Counted from the first letter of the stretch, positions 1-6,564 are shown. The stretch is DNA of 10,136 nt from Sphingomonadales bacterium (GCA_027489295.1 JAIYAA010000298.1:1-10136), one strand, 5' to 3'. The notes: generated by a model from the sequence alone, not told the origin. Program-made: numbers and translations.

Positions 1-47
1 GGTGGCATATCGCACCGCGTTGGCGGCGGATATGGTAAACAGGCAGG

Positions 48-2213
48 CTAGACGAAACTATAGGGGTCCACGTCCACCGCGACGCGCACCCGCGCGCTCC
101 AGCTGAGCGCGCCCAGCCAGTCGCGGATCGCATCCTGTACCGCGAAGCCGCGCTTGGCATGGACCAGCAGGCGAAACCGGTGCCGTCCGCGCAGCATGGC
201 GAGCGGCGCGGGGGCCGGGCCGTAGACATGCATCTCGGCGCTGTCGGGGGCCGATCGGCCGATCATCCGCGCGGTCTCCTCCGCCGCGGCCTTGTCCTCG
301 GAGGACACGATGATCGCGGCGTAGCGGCCGAAGGGCGGGGCGTCGGCGTCGCGCCGGGCCTCGGTCTCGGCGGCGTAGAAGGCTTCGGCGTCGCCCGAAA
401 CCAGCGCGCGCATCACCTGCGCCTCGGGGGCGTGGGTCTGGATAAACACAGTACCCGGCTTCTCGCCGCGGCCGGCGCGACCGGAGACCTGCATGATCTG
501 CTGGAAGGTCCGCTCCGACGCGCGCAGGTCGCCCCCGTCGAGCCCGAGATCGGCATCGACCACGCCGACCAGCGTCAGGTTGGGGAAGTGATAGCCCTTG
601 GTGACGAGCTGGGTGCCGACGACGATGTCGATCGCGCCATGCTCCATCCGCGCGACGAACTCGGCCGCCTTGGCCGGCGACCAGAGCGTGTCCGAAGTGA
701 CGATGGCGGTGCGCGCCTCGGGCCACAGCGCCGCGACCTCGTCGGCGATCCGCTCGACGCCCGGGCCGCAGGCGACCAACGTGTCGTCGGACCTGCACTC
801 GGGGCACATGCTCGGCGTCGGCATGGTGTGGCCGCAGTGATGGCAGGACAGGCGGTGGAGCAGCCGGTGCTCGACCATCCACGCCGTGCAGTTCGGGCAC
901 TGGAAGCGGTGGCCGCAGTGGCGGCACAGCGTCAGCGGCGCATAGCCGCGCCGGTTGAGGAACAGCAGCGACTGTTCGCCGCGCTTGAGCGTCGCGTCGA
1001 TCGCCGCGACCAGCCGGGGGGCCAGCCAGCGGCCGCGCTCCGGCGGCTCGCGGATCAGGTCGATCGCCTCGATCTTCGGCAGTTCGGCGGCGCCGTAGCG
1101 GCCGGGCAGCTTGAGCTCGGCATAGCGGCCCACCTCCACCTGGTGCCGCGTCTCGATCGCCGGGGTGGCGGAGGCGAGGACGACCGGGCAGCGCTCGAAC
1201 ATGCCGCGCATCACCGCCACGTCGCGGGCGTGATAGTGCACGCCCTCTTCCTGTTTGAAGCTGGTCTCGTGCGCCTCGTCGACCACGATCAGCCCGAGCC
1301 TGGGATAGGGCAGGAACAAGGCCGAGCGCGCGCCCACCGTTACCATCGCCTCCCCGCTGGCGATCGCCCGCCACGCGCGGCGGCGCTCGGAGCTGCGCAG
1401 GCCCGAATGCCACGCCACCGGCTCGCAGCCGAAGCGGCCGGCGAAGCGGGTGAGGAAGGGTTCGGTCAGCGCGATTTCGGGAAGCAGCACCAGCGTCTGC
1501 TTGCCGGCTTCCAGCGCGGCGGCGACGGCCTCGAAATAGACCTCGGTCTTGCCCGATCCGGTGACGCCGTCGAGCAGGAAGGGCTGGAAGGCGGCGCTGT
1601 CCACCGCCGTGCGCAGCGCGCTCGCCACCGCGGCCTGGGCGGGGTTGAGCTCGGGCGGGGCGAAGGCGGGGTCGGGCAGGGGGTAGGGCGCCTGGGTATC
1701 CACCGTCACCGGCTCGATCGCGCCGGTCTTCACCAGCCCGCGGATCACCGCGTCGGAGACTTCGGCAATGGCGGCGAGTTCGCGCACCAGCCCCTGGCGT
1801 TCGCCGATCCGCTCCAGCGCCTGGGCGCGCTGCGGGGTGAGGCGATCGGGGACCAGGCCGGTCGCGCGATATTCGGTGATCGTCGGCGCCGCCTCGAACG
1901 CCGCCGAGGTGCGCAGCGCCATCGCCAGCACCGCCGAGGGCGGCGCCAGATAATAGTCCGCCGTCCATTCGACCAGCCGCCGCACCGACGCCGGGATCGG
2001 CGGCGCATCGGCGACCGAGAGGATCAGCCGCAGGCGGTTGTCGCCGATCTCCTCGGTGGGCAGCCGCTCGGGTTCCCACACCACCCCGGCGAACTGGCGC
2101 GGGCCGATCGGCACGGTGACGATGCTGCCGGGCTCGACCAGCATGCCGTGCGGCACGCGGTAATCGAGCGGCCCCAGAGCCGGATGGAGGACGAGAATGC
2201 GCGCGCGGGACAT
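48..2213 (-). CDS. priA: Primosomal protein N' (replication restart helicase PriA)
   Basis: PriA is a superfamily 2 3'-5' DNA helicase that recognises stalled or repaired forks and reloads the replicative helicase. The 721 residues are close to the usual PriA length (E. coli about 730). The N-terminal third matches the DNA-binding domain (LDYRVPHGM near residue 16, with VPIGPRQFAGVVW following). Walker A GVTGSGKT is at 216-223, the DEAH box at 312-315 and helicase motif VI QVSGRAGR at 575-582. The two-zinc insertion is complete: Cys430, 433, 439, 442, 457, 460, 470 and 473. The ATG at 2213 is chosen because a GAGGGG Shine-Dalgarno lies 6 nt upstream and the conserved N-terminus starts there. 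The frame stays open for 97 more codons upstream, but that stretch runs antisense into the divergent gene and is unlikely to be coding. The divergent neighbour starts 77 bp away. Confidence 0.97.
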   Translation of the reverse strand: MSRARILVLHPALGPLDYRVPHGMLVEPGSIVTVPIGPRQFAGVVWEPERLPTEEIGDNRLRLILSVADAPPIPASVRRLVEWTADYYLAPPSAVLAMALRTSAAFEAAPTITEYRATGLVPDRLTPQRAQALERIGERQGLVRELAAIAEVSDAVIRGLVKTGAIEPVTVDTQAPYPLPDPAFAPPELNPAQAAVASALRTAVDSAAFQPFLLDGVTGSGKTEVYFEAVAAALEAGKQTLVLLPEIALTEPFLTRFAGRFGCEPVAWHSGLRSSERRRAWRAIASGEAMVTVGARSALFLPYPRLGLIVVDEAHETSFKQEEGVHYHARDVAVMRGMFERCPVVLASATPAIETRHQVEVGRYAELKLPGRYGAAELPKIEAIDLIREPPERGRWLAPRLVAAIDATLKRGEQSLLFLNRRGYAPLTLCRHCGHRFQCPNCTAWMVEHRLLHRLSCHHCGHTMPTPSMCPECRSDDTLVACGPGVERIADEVAALWPEARTAIVTSDTLWSPAKAAEFVARMEHGAIDIVVGTQLVTKGYHFPNLTLVGVVDADLGLDGGDLRASERTFQQIMQVSGRAGRGEKPGTVFIQTHAPEAQVMRALVSGDAEAFYAAETEARRDADAPPFGRYAAIIVSSEDKAAAEETARMIGRSAPDSAEMHVYGPAPAPLAMLRGRHRFRLLVHAKRGFAVQDAIRDWLGALSWSARVRVAVDVDPYSFV

Positions 2214-2219
2214 GATCGG

Positions 2220-2225
2220 CCCCTC
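2220..2225 (-). promoter_or_regulatory. Ribosome binding site fixing the priA start
   Basis: Read on the minus strand this is GAGGGG, 6 nt upstream of the ATG ending at 2213. It supports the short 721-residue form of PriA over the upstream extension that the open frame would allow. Confidence 0.6.
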
Positions 2226-2277
2226 ATATGGGCATTTTCGGCGGAACGGGAATCCCGTATCGCCGGTTCGTCGTCGC

Positions 2278-2283
2278 AGGAGA
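2278..2283 (+). promoter_or_regulatory. Ribosome binding site fixing the start of the first secreted paralog
   Basis: AGGAGA lies 7 nt before the ATG at 2291. It favours that start over the in-frame ATG at 2228. The 2291 start also places a hydrophobic signal-peptide-like stretch directly at the N-terminus, which the longer form would bury. Confidence 0.7.
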
Positions 2284-2290
2284 TCCGCCC

Positions 2291-2743
2291 ATGCTCGTTC
2301 TAGCCCTGCTGCTTGCCCAAAGCGTTCCCGTCCAGGCGACCACGGCCTGCAAGGCACCCGACGCCAGCCTGCCCGCAGCGCTGGCCGGCTGGAGCACCCC
2401 CGGCGACACGCTCGCGACCGACAAGGCGGTTGCGCTGGACACGGTGGACGGCACGACGCTGAAGGGACTGCCGTCGGGCAGCAAGCCGGGGCGCGCGGCG
2501 ACAATCGAGTTTCGCGTCGCCAAGGCCGGCACCTATGGCATCGCGCTAGACCAGCCCGGCTGGATCGACGTGCTGTCGGGTGCCGAGGGCGGCGCGGCGC
2601 TCAAGTCGGTCGCGCATGGTCATGGGCCAGACTGTTCGACGATTCGCAAGATCGTCCGCTTCCAGCTTACGCCCGGCACCTATCGCGTCTTCGCCAGCGG
2701 CCTGGCCCAGGCCAAGGCGAAGCTGATGCTGGTTCGCGACTGA
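2291..2743 (+). CDS. Small secreted protein of unknown function (paralog 1)
   Basis: I do not recognise a function for this 150-residue protein. Residues 1-16 form a hydrophobic signal-peptide-like stretch, with a plausible cleavage near VQA-TT, so the mature protein is probably periplasmic. The body looks beta-rich and contains [17 protein letters not shown] (78-94), SVAHGHGPDC (106-115) and KIVRFQLTPGTYRV (120-133). Cys20 and Cys115 are both matched in the neighbouring paralog, which suggests a disulfide. From memory, related sphingomonad proteins sometimes carry the product name homogentisate 1,2-dioxygenase. That name does not fit: the real enzyme is about three times longer and no dioxygenase metal site is visible here. 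The gene is divergent from priA and lies 66 bp upstream of its paralog. I saw no convincing promoter in the 77-bp gap before it. The coding call is firm; any function is open. Confidence 0.85.
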   Translation: MLVLALLLAQSVPVQATTACKAPDASLPAALAGWSTPGDTLATDKAVALDTVDGTTLKGLPSGSKPGRAATIEFRVAKAGTYGIALDQPGWIDVLSGAEGGAALKSVAHGHGPDCSTIRKIVRFQLTPGTYRVFASGLAQAKAKLMLVRD

Positions 2744-2752
2744 AGAATCCAC

Positions 2753-2779
2753 TTGTTGTGAAGGTGGAACGAATATAGA
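2753..2779 (+). promoter_or_regulatory. Candidate sigma-70 promoter for the second secreted paralog
   Basis: TTGTTG (2753-2758) and TATAGA (2774-2779) are separated by 15 bp, slightly short of the ideal 17. Transcription would begin near 2786, giving a leader of about 24 nt before the ATG at 2810. This is the most AT-rich part of an otherwise GC-rich window, which favours a promoter. The -10 element lies inside the candidate LexA operator, so repressor binding would block it. Confidence 0.45.
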
Positions 2780-2781
2780 AC
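2767..2781 (+). promoter_or_regulatory. Candidate LexA (SOS) operator, GAAC-N7-GAAC
   Basis: GAAC at 2767-2770 and GAAC at 2778-2781 are separated by exactly 7 bases (GAATATA). Read on the other strand this is GTTC-N7-GTTC, the direct-repeat operator established for LexA in alphaproteobacteria such as Rhodobacter, Caulobacter and Sinorhizobium. It sits in the 66-bp gap between the two paralogs, overlaps the best -10 element and lies 29 bp before the start codon. A further GAAC half-site occurs at 2793-2796 with different spacing. SOS control is inferred; binding is not shown. Confidence 0.55.
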
Positions 2782-2796
2782 GCCGATTCGCTGAAC

Positions 2797-2803
2797 AGGG
2801 GAG
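2797..2803 (+). promoter_or_regulatory. Ribosome binding site of the second secreted paralog
   Basis: AGGGGAG lies 6 nt before the ATG at 2810. The strong site supports real translation of this small gene and fixes its start, even though the N-terminus is a poor signal peptide. Confidence 0.7.
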
Positions 2804-2809
2804 TCGGCG

Positions 2810-3244
2810 ATGCTGATCTTCGTAGCCGGACTGATGCTGACGGTGCCGCCGCAATGCACCGAGCTTCCACGCAACTTCACTGGCTGGAGCCAAGGTGGCG
2901 AGGGGCTCGACACCCGCCACGCGACCAGGCTCGCGGCAAAGGGCGGCAAGGCGGAGACGGCGGTGACGATCCGCAAGGCGGGCACCTTCGGCATCGCGGC
3001 CGACCAGCCGGGCTGGATCGATGTCGCCCGCGGCTCGGGCAAGCCGCTCCGCACCGCGTCGTTCGGCAAGGCCATTGCGTGCGCGGGGATCGCCAAGATC
3101 GTCTATTACCGGCTCGAACCCGGTACCTACCGGGTGACGGTGGGCAAGCTGCAAAAGCCGCAGGTCAAGCTGATGCTGGTCTTTGGCGATCGCAGCGAGG
3201 CAGCACGCAAACAGGGGTTTGCCCGAACGGGGCGGGTCGGCTAG
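2810..3244 (+). CDS. Small secreted-like protein of unknown function (paralog 2, possibly SOS-controlled)
   Basis: This 144-residue protein is a diverged tandem copy of the preceding gene. It shares [17 protein letters not shown] (56-72; 15 of 17 residues identical), [14 protein letters not shown] (96-109) and KLMLV (120-124). Cys16 and Cys91 correspond to the two cysteines of paralog 1, but the HGHG stretch before the second cysteine is replaced by FGKAIA. The N-terminus ([16 protein letters not shown]) is hydrophobic but short, with no basic N-region and no clear AxA cleavage site, so export is less certain. After KLMLV it carries a 20-residue tail with several basic residues that the first copy lacks. 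The next gene, a transaldolase, starts 35 bp downstream in the same direction, so co-transcription is possible. The upstream gap holds a candidate LexA operator and promoter. Function is unknown. Confidence 0.82.
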   Translation: MLIFVAGLMLTVPPQCTELPRNFTGWSQGGEGLDTRHATRLAAKGGKAETAVTIRKAGTFGIAADQPGWIDVARGSGKPLRTASFGKAIACAGIAKIVYYRLEPGTYRVTVGKLQKPQVKLMLVFGDRSEAARKQGFARTGRVG

Positions 3245-3279
3245 GCGGGCGGCGATATTCCACCGGAAGGTTATCTGCC

Positions 3280-3933
3280 ATGAAGTTCTTCGCCGACACC
3301 GCTATCATCGACGACATTCGCGACCTTGCCGATGCGGGTCTGCTCGACGGCGTCACCACCAATCCGTCGCTGATCGCCAAGTCGGGCCGCAATTTCCTCG
3401 AGGTCGTGGCGGAGATCTGCGCGATCGTCGAGGGGCCGGTTTCGGCCGAGGTCGTCGCGCTCGACTATGCTGGCATGATGCGTGAGGCGGAAATCGTCCG
3501 CAAGATCGCCGACAACGTCACCGTCAAGCTGCCGCTGACGATCGACGGCCTCAAGGCCTGCAAGTCGCTCACCGACGACGGCACGATGACCAACGTCACG
3601 CTCTGCTTCTCGGCCAACCAGGCGCTTCTCGCGGCGAAGGCCGGCGCGACCTTCATCTCGCCCTTCGTTGGCCGGCATGACGATATCGGCTTCGACGGCA
3701 TGGACCTGATCGAAGACATTCGCCTGATCTACGACAATTACGATTTCGCCACCGAGATCTTGGTCGCGAGCGTCCGCCACCCGGTGCACGTGCTGCAGGC
3801 CGCCAAGATCGGCGCGGACGTGATGACCGCGCCGCCGGCGGTCATCAAGCAGCTGGTCAAGCACCCGCTGACCGACAAGGGCATCGAGGCGTTCATGGCT
3901 GATTGGGCCAAGACCGGCCAGACGATCGGCTGA
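3280..3933 (+). CDS. tal: Transaldolase (small TalC/Fsa-type family)
   Basis: Transaldolase moves a dihydroxyacetone unit from a ketose phosphate to an aldose phosphate in the cytoplasmic non-oxidative pentose phosphate pathway, through a Schiff base on lysine. This 217-residue protein has the length of the short TalC/Fsa type. Visible signatures are FFADTA (3-8), [10 protein letters not shown] (23-32), NVTVKLPLT with catalytic Lys83, and [11 protein letters not shown] (125-135). Where E. coli fructose-6-phosphate aldolase FsaA has Gln59 and Tyr131, this protein has Glu57 and Phe129. Those are the residues of true transaldolases, so aldolase activity is less likely despite the fsa naming common in this family. 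The start is preceded by GGAAGG 9 nt upstream. It follows paralog 2 by 35 bp, and an inverted REP pair lies downstream. Confidence 0.95.
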   Translation: MKFFADTAIIDDIRDLADAGLLDGVTTNPSLIAKSGRNFLEVVAEICAIVEGPVSAEVVALDYAGMMREAEIVRKIADNVTVKLPLTIDGLKACKSLTDDGTMTNVTLCFSANQALLAAKAGATFISPFVGRHDDIGFDGMDLIEDIRLIYDNYDFATEILVASVRHPVHVLQAAKIGADVMTAPPAVIKQLVKHPLTDKGIEAFMADWAKTGQTIG

Positions 3934-3949
3934 GGACTGCGATGATGTT

Positions 3950-3982
3950 CCCCTCCCGTCTGCGGGAGGGTCTAGGGGAGGG
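3950..3982 (+). repeat. REP-like palindromic unit 1
   Basis: This 33-bp unit consists of a perfect 8-bp stem (CCCTCCCG at 3951-3958 against CGGGAGGG at 3963-3970, loop TCTG) followed by GGGGAGGG at 3975-3982. It matches the reverse complement of unit 2 at 27 of 33 positions without gaps. It lies 16 bp after the transaldolase stop codon. No T-tract follows the stem, so it does not look like an intrinsic terminator, though it could protect the mRNA 3' end. Confidence 0.75.
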
Positions 3983-4021
3983 ACTGACGTGGAGGTAGAC
4001 ATGCCTCGGGTTACATCCATT

Positions 4022-4054
4022 CCCTCCCCCTTCCCCTCCCGCAAGCGGGAGGGG
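4022..4054 (-). repeat. REP-like palindromic unit 2 (inverted partner)
   Basis: This unit has the same 33-bp layout as unit 1 in opposite orientation. A 10-bp stem (CCCCTCCCGC at 4033-4042 against GCGGGAGGGG at 4045-4054) is preceded by CCCTCCCC at 4022-4029. The two units are 39 bp apart and form an inverted pair like a BIME. Paired REPs of this kind are usually dispersed many times in a genome and spread by RAYT-type transposases; copy number cannot be judged from one window. The unit ends 47 bp before the chosen xerC start. Confidence 0.75.
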
Positions 4055-4101
4055 TGCGAAGGGGTCGAGTGCCGGGCGTCCGTCAGGGGCATCGGCCGAC
4101 C

Positions 4102-4995
4102 GTGACCGACCTTCCTCTCCCCCGCCGATTCGCCGAGCATCTCGGGCGCGATCGGCGGCGTTCGGCGCACACGATCCGCGCCTATGAGGCGACGGCGATC
4201 CGGCTGCTCGGCTTCCTGCAGGGCCATTGGGGCGGCCCGGTCGGACAGGAGGCGCTCGCCAAGATCAGCGCCGCCGATCTGCGGGCCTATCTCTCGGTGC
4301 GTCGCGACCAAGGGCTGACCAACAGTTCCGCCGCCCGCGAGCTTTCCGCCGTCCGCGCCTTCCTGAAATTCGCTGGCGGCGACGATGCCGAGCTGCCCCG
4401 ACTGCGCGGTCCCAAGGTCAAGAAGGGCCTGCCGCGCCCGATCGCACCGAACGAGGCGGTGGCGCTTGCCGAATGGGCCTCGGACGAGGCGAGCGAACCC
4501 TGGATCGCCGCGCGCGACTGGGCGGTGCTGCTCCTGCTATACGGTGCCGGCCTGCGCATCGGCGAGGCGGTGGCGCTCACCGGCGCGGTGCTGCCGCTCG
4601 GCGCCACGCTGCGCGTGACCGGCAAGCGCGACAAGACGCGCGACGTGCCGCTATTGCCGGAGGTGCGCACCGCGATCGAGGCCTATGTCGCCGCCTGCCC
4701 TTGGGGCGGCGCGCGCGACGTGCCGCTGTTCCGCGGTGCCAAGGGCGGGCCGCTGCCGCCCGGCGCGATACGCAAGGCGGTGCGGTCGGCGCGGACCAGC
4801 CTGGGGCTTTCGGACCGCACCACGCCGCACGCGCTGCGCCACAGCTTCGCCACGCATCTGCTCGGTCGCGGTGCGGATCTGCGCGCGCTGCAGGAACTGC
4901 TCGGCCATGCGAGCCTCAGCTCGACCCAGGTCTATACCGAGGTGGATGCGGCGCATCTGCTGGACGTGTACCGCGCCGCGCATCCGCGCGCCTGA
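4102..4995 (+). CDS. xerC: Site-specific tyrosine recombinase XerC
   Basis: XerC acts with XerD at the chromosomal dif site to resolve chromosome dimers at division. With the GTG start at 4102 the protein is 297 residues, the normal Xer length. The N-terminal SAM-like core-binding domain covers roughly residues 5-95 (RRSAHTIRAYEATAIRLLGFL, SSAARELSAVRAFLKF). The catalytic domain holds the full set: Arg152 (GAGLRIGEAVAL), Lys175 (TGKRDKTRDVPL), His243 and Arg246 (HALRHSFATHLL), His269 (LLGHASLSST) and the nucleophile Tyr278 (QVYTEV). The start is uncertain: in-frame GTGs also occur at 4054, inside the REP stem, and at 4069, and none has a well-placed Shine-Dalgarno. I chose 4102 because MTDLPLPRRFAEHL resembles the usual Xer beginning. 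XerC is preferred over XerD, a phage integrase being unlikely because of the housekeeping context. The gene converges on dedA with one base between stops. Confidence 0.9.
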   Translation: MTDLPLPRRFAEHLGRDRRRSAHTIRAYEATAIRLLGFLQGHWGGPVGQEALAKISAADLRAYLSVRRDQGLTNSSAARELSAVRAFLKFAGGDDAELPRLRGPKVKKGLPRPIAPNEAVALAEWASDEASEPWIAARDWAVLLLLYGAGLRIGEAVALTGAVLPLGATLRVTGKRDKTRDVPLLPEVRTAIEAYVAACPWGGARDVPLFRGAKGGPLPPGAIRKAVRSARTSLGLSDRTTPHALRHSFATHLLGRGADLRALQELLGHASLSSTQVYTEVDAAHLLDVYRAAHPRA

Positions 4996-4996
4996 A

Positions 4997-5584
4997 TCAG
5001 GCCTGGCGCGGCTTCCAGGTAAGGACCCGCCACACATAGAAGATCAGCATCGCGATCACGCCGATCACGATCACCGGCATCACGAAACGATCGATTTCCG
5101 CCACCGCAGCGCCGAGGCCGTAGCCGACGCCGACCAGCGCCGCGTTCCAGATCGCGCTGCCGGCGGCGGTATAGGCGCAGAAGCGCCAGAACGGCATGTG
5201 CATCAGCCCGGCCGGCAGCGAGATGATCGTGCGGCCGAACGGCATGAAGCGGAACACGAAAATCGTCGGCCCGCCCCAGCGATCGAAATAGCCCTTGAAG
5301 CGCTCGACATCGTGCCACTCGACCGTCAGCCATCGGCCCCAGCGCGCGACGAAGGGCTGCAGCCGCGCATAGCCCAGCCGCCGCCCGATCTCCCACCAGA
5401 AGAGGTTGCCGAGCACGGTGCCAAGTGTGCCCACCACCACCAGCAGCACGGGATCGAAATGGCCGCGCGCTGCACCGATCCCGGCCATCCCCATGATCGC
5501 CTCTGACGGCACCGGGGGTATCACGTTCTCGAGCACCATCAACAGGAAGATGCCCCAATACCCCCAGCCGATCACCATGCCCAT
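4997..5584 (-). CDS. DedA family inner-membrane protein
   Basis: DedA proteins are polytopic inner-membrane proteins; some members have been shown to recycle undecaprenyl phosphate or flip phospholipids. Which substrate this 195-residue copy handles cannot be read from sequence. Family signatures are present: LENVIPPVPSEA (18-29) in a re-entrant hairpin, a glycine-rich helix GTLGTVLGNLFWWEIGRRLG (52-71), FRFMPFGR (111-118) with Arg112, Pro115 and Arg118, LPAGLMHMPFWRF (123-135), and GSAIWNAALVGVGYGLG (142-158). A last membrane helix spans about 169-189. It is the last gene of the rsmI-yraN-gshB-dedA run and starts 15 bp after the gshB stop, in the same frame, without a clear Shine-Dalgarno, so translation probably depends on reinitiation after gshB. 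A second ATG two codons in is an alternative start. Confidence 0.92.
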   Translation of the reverse strand: MGMVIGWGYWGIFLLMVLENVIPPVPSEAIMGMAGIGAARGHFDPVLLVVVGTLGTVLGNLFWWEIGRRLGYARLQPFVARWGRWLTVEWHDVERFKGYFDRWGGPTIFVFRFMPFGRTIISLPAGLMHMPFWRFCAYTAAGSAIWNAALVGVGYGLGAAVAEIDRFVMPVIVIGVIAMLIFYVWRVLTWKPRQA

Positions 5585-5599
5585 CGCGTCAGAACCCGA

Positions 5600-6553
5600 T
5601 CAGCCGCGCGCGGCCACCCGGGCCTCGATCGCATCCCAGATCATGCCCGCCGTGTCGGTGCCGTTGAACCGGTCTATCGCGACGATGCCCGTGGGCGAAG
5701 TGACGTTGATTTCGGTCAGCCATTGCCCGCCGATAACGTCGATGCCCACGAAAAGGAGCCCGCGCTTCTTGAGTTCCGGCCCCAGCACGGCGCAGATTTC
5801 CTGTTCCTTGTCGGTCAGCTCGGTCTTTGCCGCCGATCCGCCGACCGCGAGGTTGGAGCGGATCTCGCCCTCGCCCGGCAGCCGGTTGATCGCACCGGCG
5901 ACCTCGCCGTCGACCAGCACGATGCGCTTGTCGCCCTTGACGATATCCGGAAGAAACGCCTGCACCATGTGCGGCTCGCGATAGGCGGTGTTGAACACCT
6001 CGATCAGCGAGGAAAGGTTGGCCCCGTCGCGGCCGATCTTGAAGATCGCCTTGCCGCCATTGCCGTGCAGCGGCTTGACGACGATCTCGCCATGTTCGGC
6101 CAGAAAGGCCTTCGCCTCGTCGACCGAGCGGGTGACGAGCGTCGGCGGCATGAACTGCGCGAAATCGAGCACCCACACTTTTTCCGGTGCATTGCGGACC
6201 TGGGCGGGGTCGTTCACCACCAGCGTGCGATCGGCAATGCGTTCGAGCAGATGGGTGGCGGTGATGTAGCCGAGGTCGAACGGTGGGTCCTGGCGCATCA
6301 GCACGACATCGGCCTCGTCGCCCAGGTCGAGGCTCACCGGATCGCCGAAGGTGAAGTGATCGCCATCGACGCGCTGCACCGTCACCGGATGCGCCTTGGT
6401 CCAGACGCGGCCGGCGCTGTAGTTCAGGTCCTCGGGGGCATAGTGGAACAGCTTGTGCCCGCGTGCCTGGGCGGAGAGCATCAGCGCAAAGGTCGAATCG
6501 CCTGCGATGTTGATCGAATCGAGCGGGTCCATCTGCACGGCGACGGTAAGCAT
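5600..6553 (-). CDS. gshB: Glutathione synthetase
   Basis: GshB joins gamma-glutamylcysteine to glycine using ATP, the second step of glutathione synthesis, in the cytoplasm. The 317 residues match the bacterial family (about 315). The N-terminal domain begins MLTVAVQMDPLDSINIAGDS and contains VVLMRQDPPFDLGY (83-96) and VVNDPAQVRNAPEK (112-125). The ATP-grasp part has VVKPLHGNGGKAIFKI (158-173), LPDIVKGDKRIVLVDG (201-216), GAINRLPGEGEIRSNLAVGG (220-239), and FVGIDVIG (268-275) with TEINVTSPTGI (280-290), which carries the metal-binding Glu and Asn. The start at 6553 is set by a perfect AAGGAGG; the longer open frame to 6634 adds residues not found in the family. It lies 31 bp downstream of yraN, and its own strong ribosome site suggests high translation within the operon. 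Confidence 0.97.
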   Translation of the reverse strand: MLTVAVQMDPLDSINIAGDSTFALMLSAQARGHKLFHYAPEDLNYSAGRVWTKAHPVTVQRVDGDHFTFGDPVSLDLGDEADVVLMRQDPPFDLGYITATHLLERIADRTLVVNDPAQVRNAPEKVWVLDFAQFMPPTLVTRSVDEAKAFLAEHGEIVVKPLHGNGGKAIFKIGRDGANLSSLIEVFNTAYREPHMVQAFLPDIVKGDKRIVLVDGEVAGAINRLPGEGEIRSNLAVGGSAAKTELTDKEQEICAVLGPELKKRGLLFVGIDVIGGQWLTEINVTSPTGIVAIDRFNGTDTAGMIWDAIEARVAARG

Positions 6554-6557
6554 GCGG

Positions 6558-6564
6558 CCTCCTT
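6558..6564 (-). promoter_or_regulatory. Strong Shine-Dalgarno of gshB
   Basis: Read on the minus strand this is AAGGAGG, a full anti-16S match, 4 nt before the ATG ending at 6553. It decides the gshB start against the longer frame. It is also the strongest ribosome site I could identify in the rsmI-yraN-gshB-dedA run. Confidence 0.8.

Noticed and set aside
2251..2262. Short inverted repeat CGGGA-A-TCCCG between priA and the first paralog as an operator or hairpin
   Set aside because: The arms are only 5 bp with a one-base centre, which is common by chance in GC-rich DNA, and no promoter could be placed beside it with confidence.
159..2303. 714-codon open frame on the plus strand opposite priA
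   Set aside because: It is exactly antisense to a gene with complete PriA motifs. Its translation is low-complexity Arg/Gly/Ala/His-rich with no recognisable domain, as expected from third-position GC bias.
2214..2504. 97-residue N-terminal extension of PriA
   Set aside because: The extension is antisense to the divergent secreted-protein gene, is rich in Pro, Cys and Arg without domain features, and the internal ATG has a good ribosome site.
3951..3970. Hairpin after the transaldolase gene as an intrinsic terminator
   Set aside because: The stem is strong, but it is followed by TCTAGGGGAGGG rather than a T-tract, and its inverted twin nearby fits a REP element better.
4102..4995. Tyrosine recombinase as a sign of a prophage or genomic island
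   Set aside because: Length and motifs are those of chromosomal Xer proteins. The flanks are housekeeping genes, and no tRNA, attachment-site repeat or phage gene is present.
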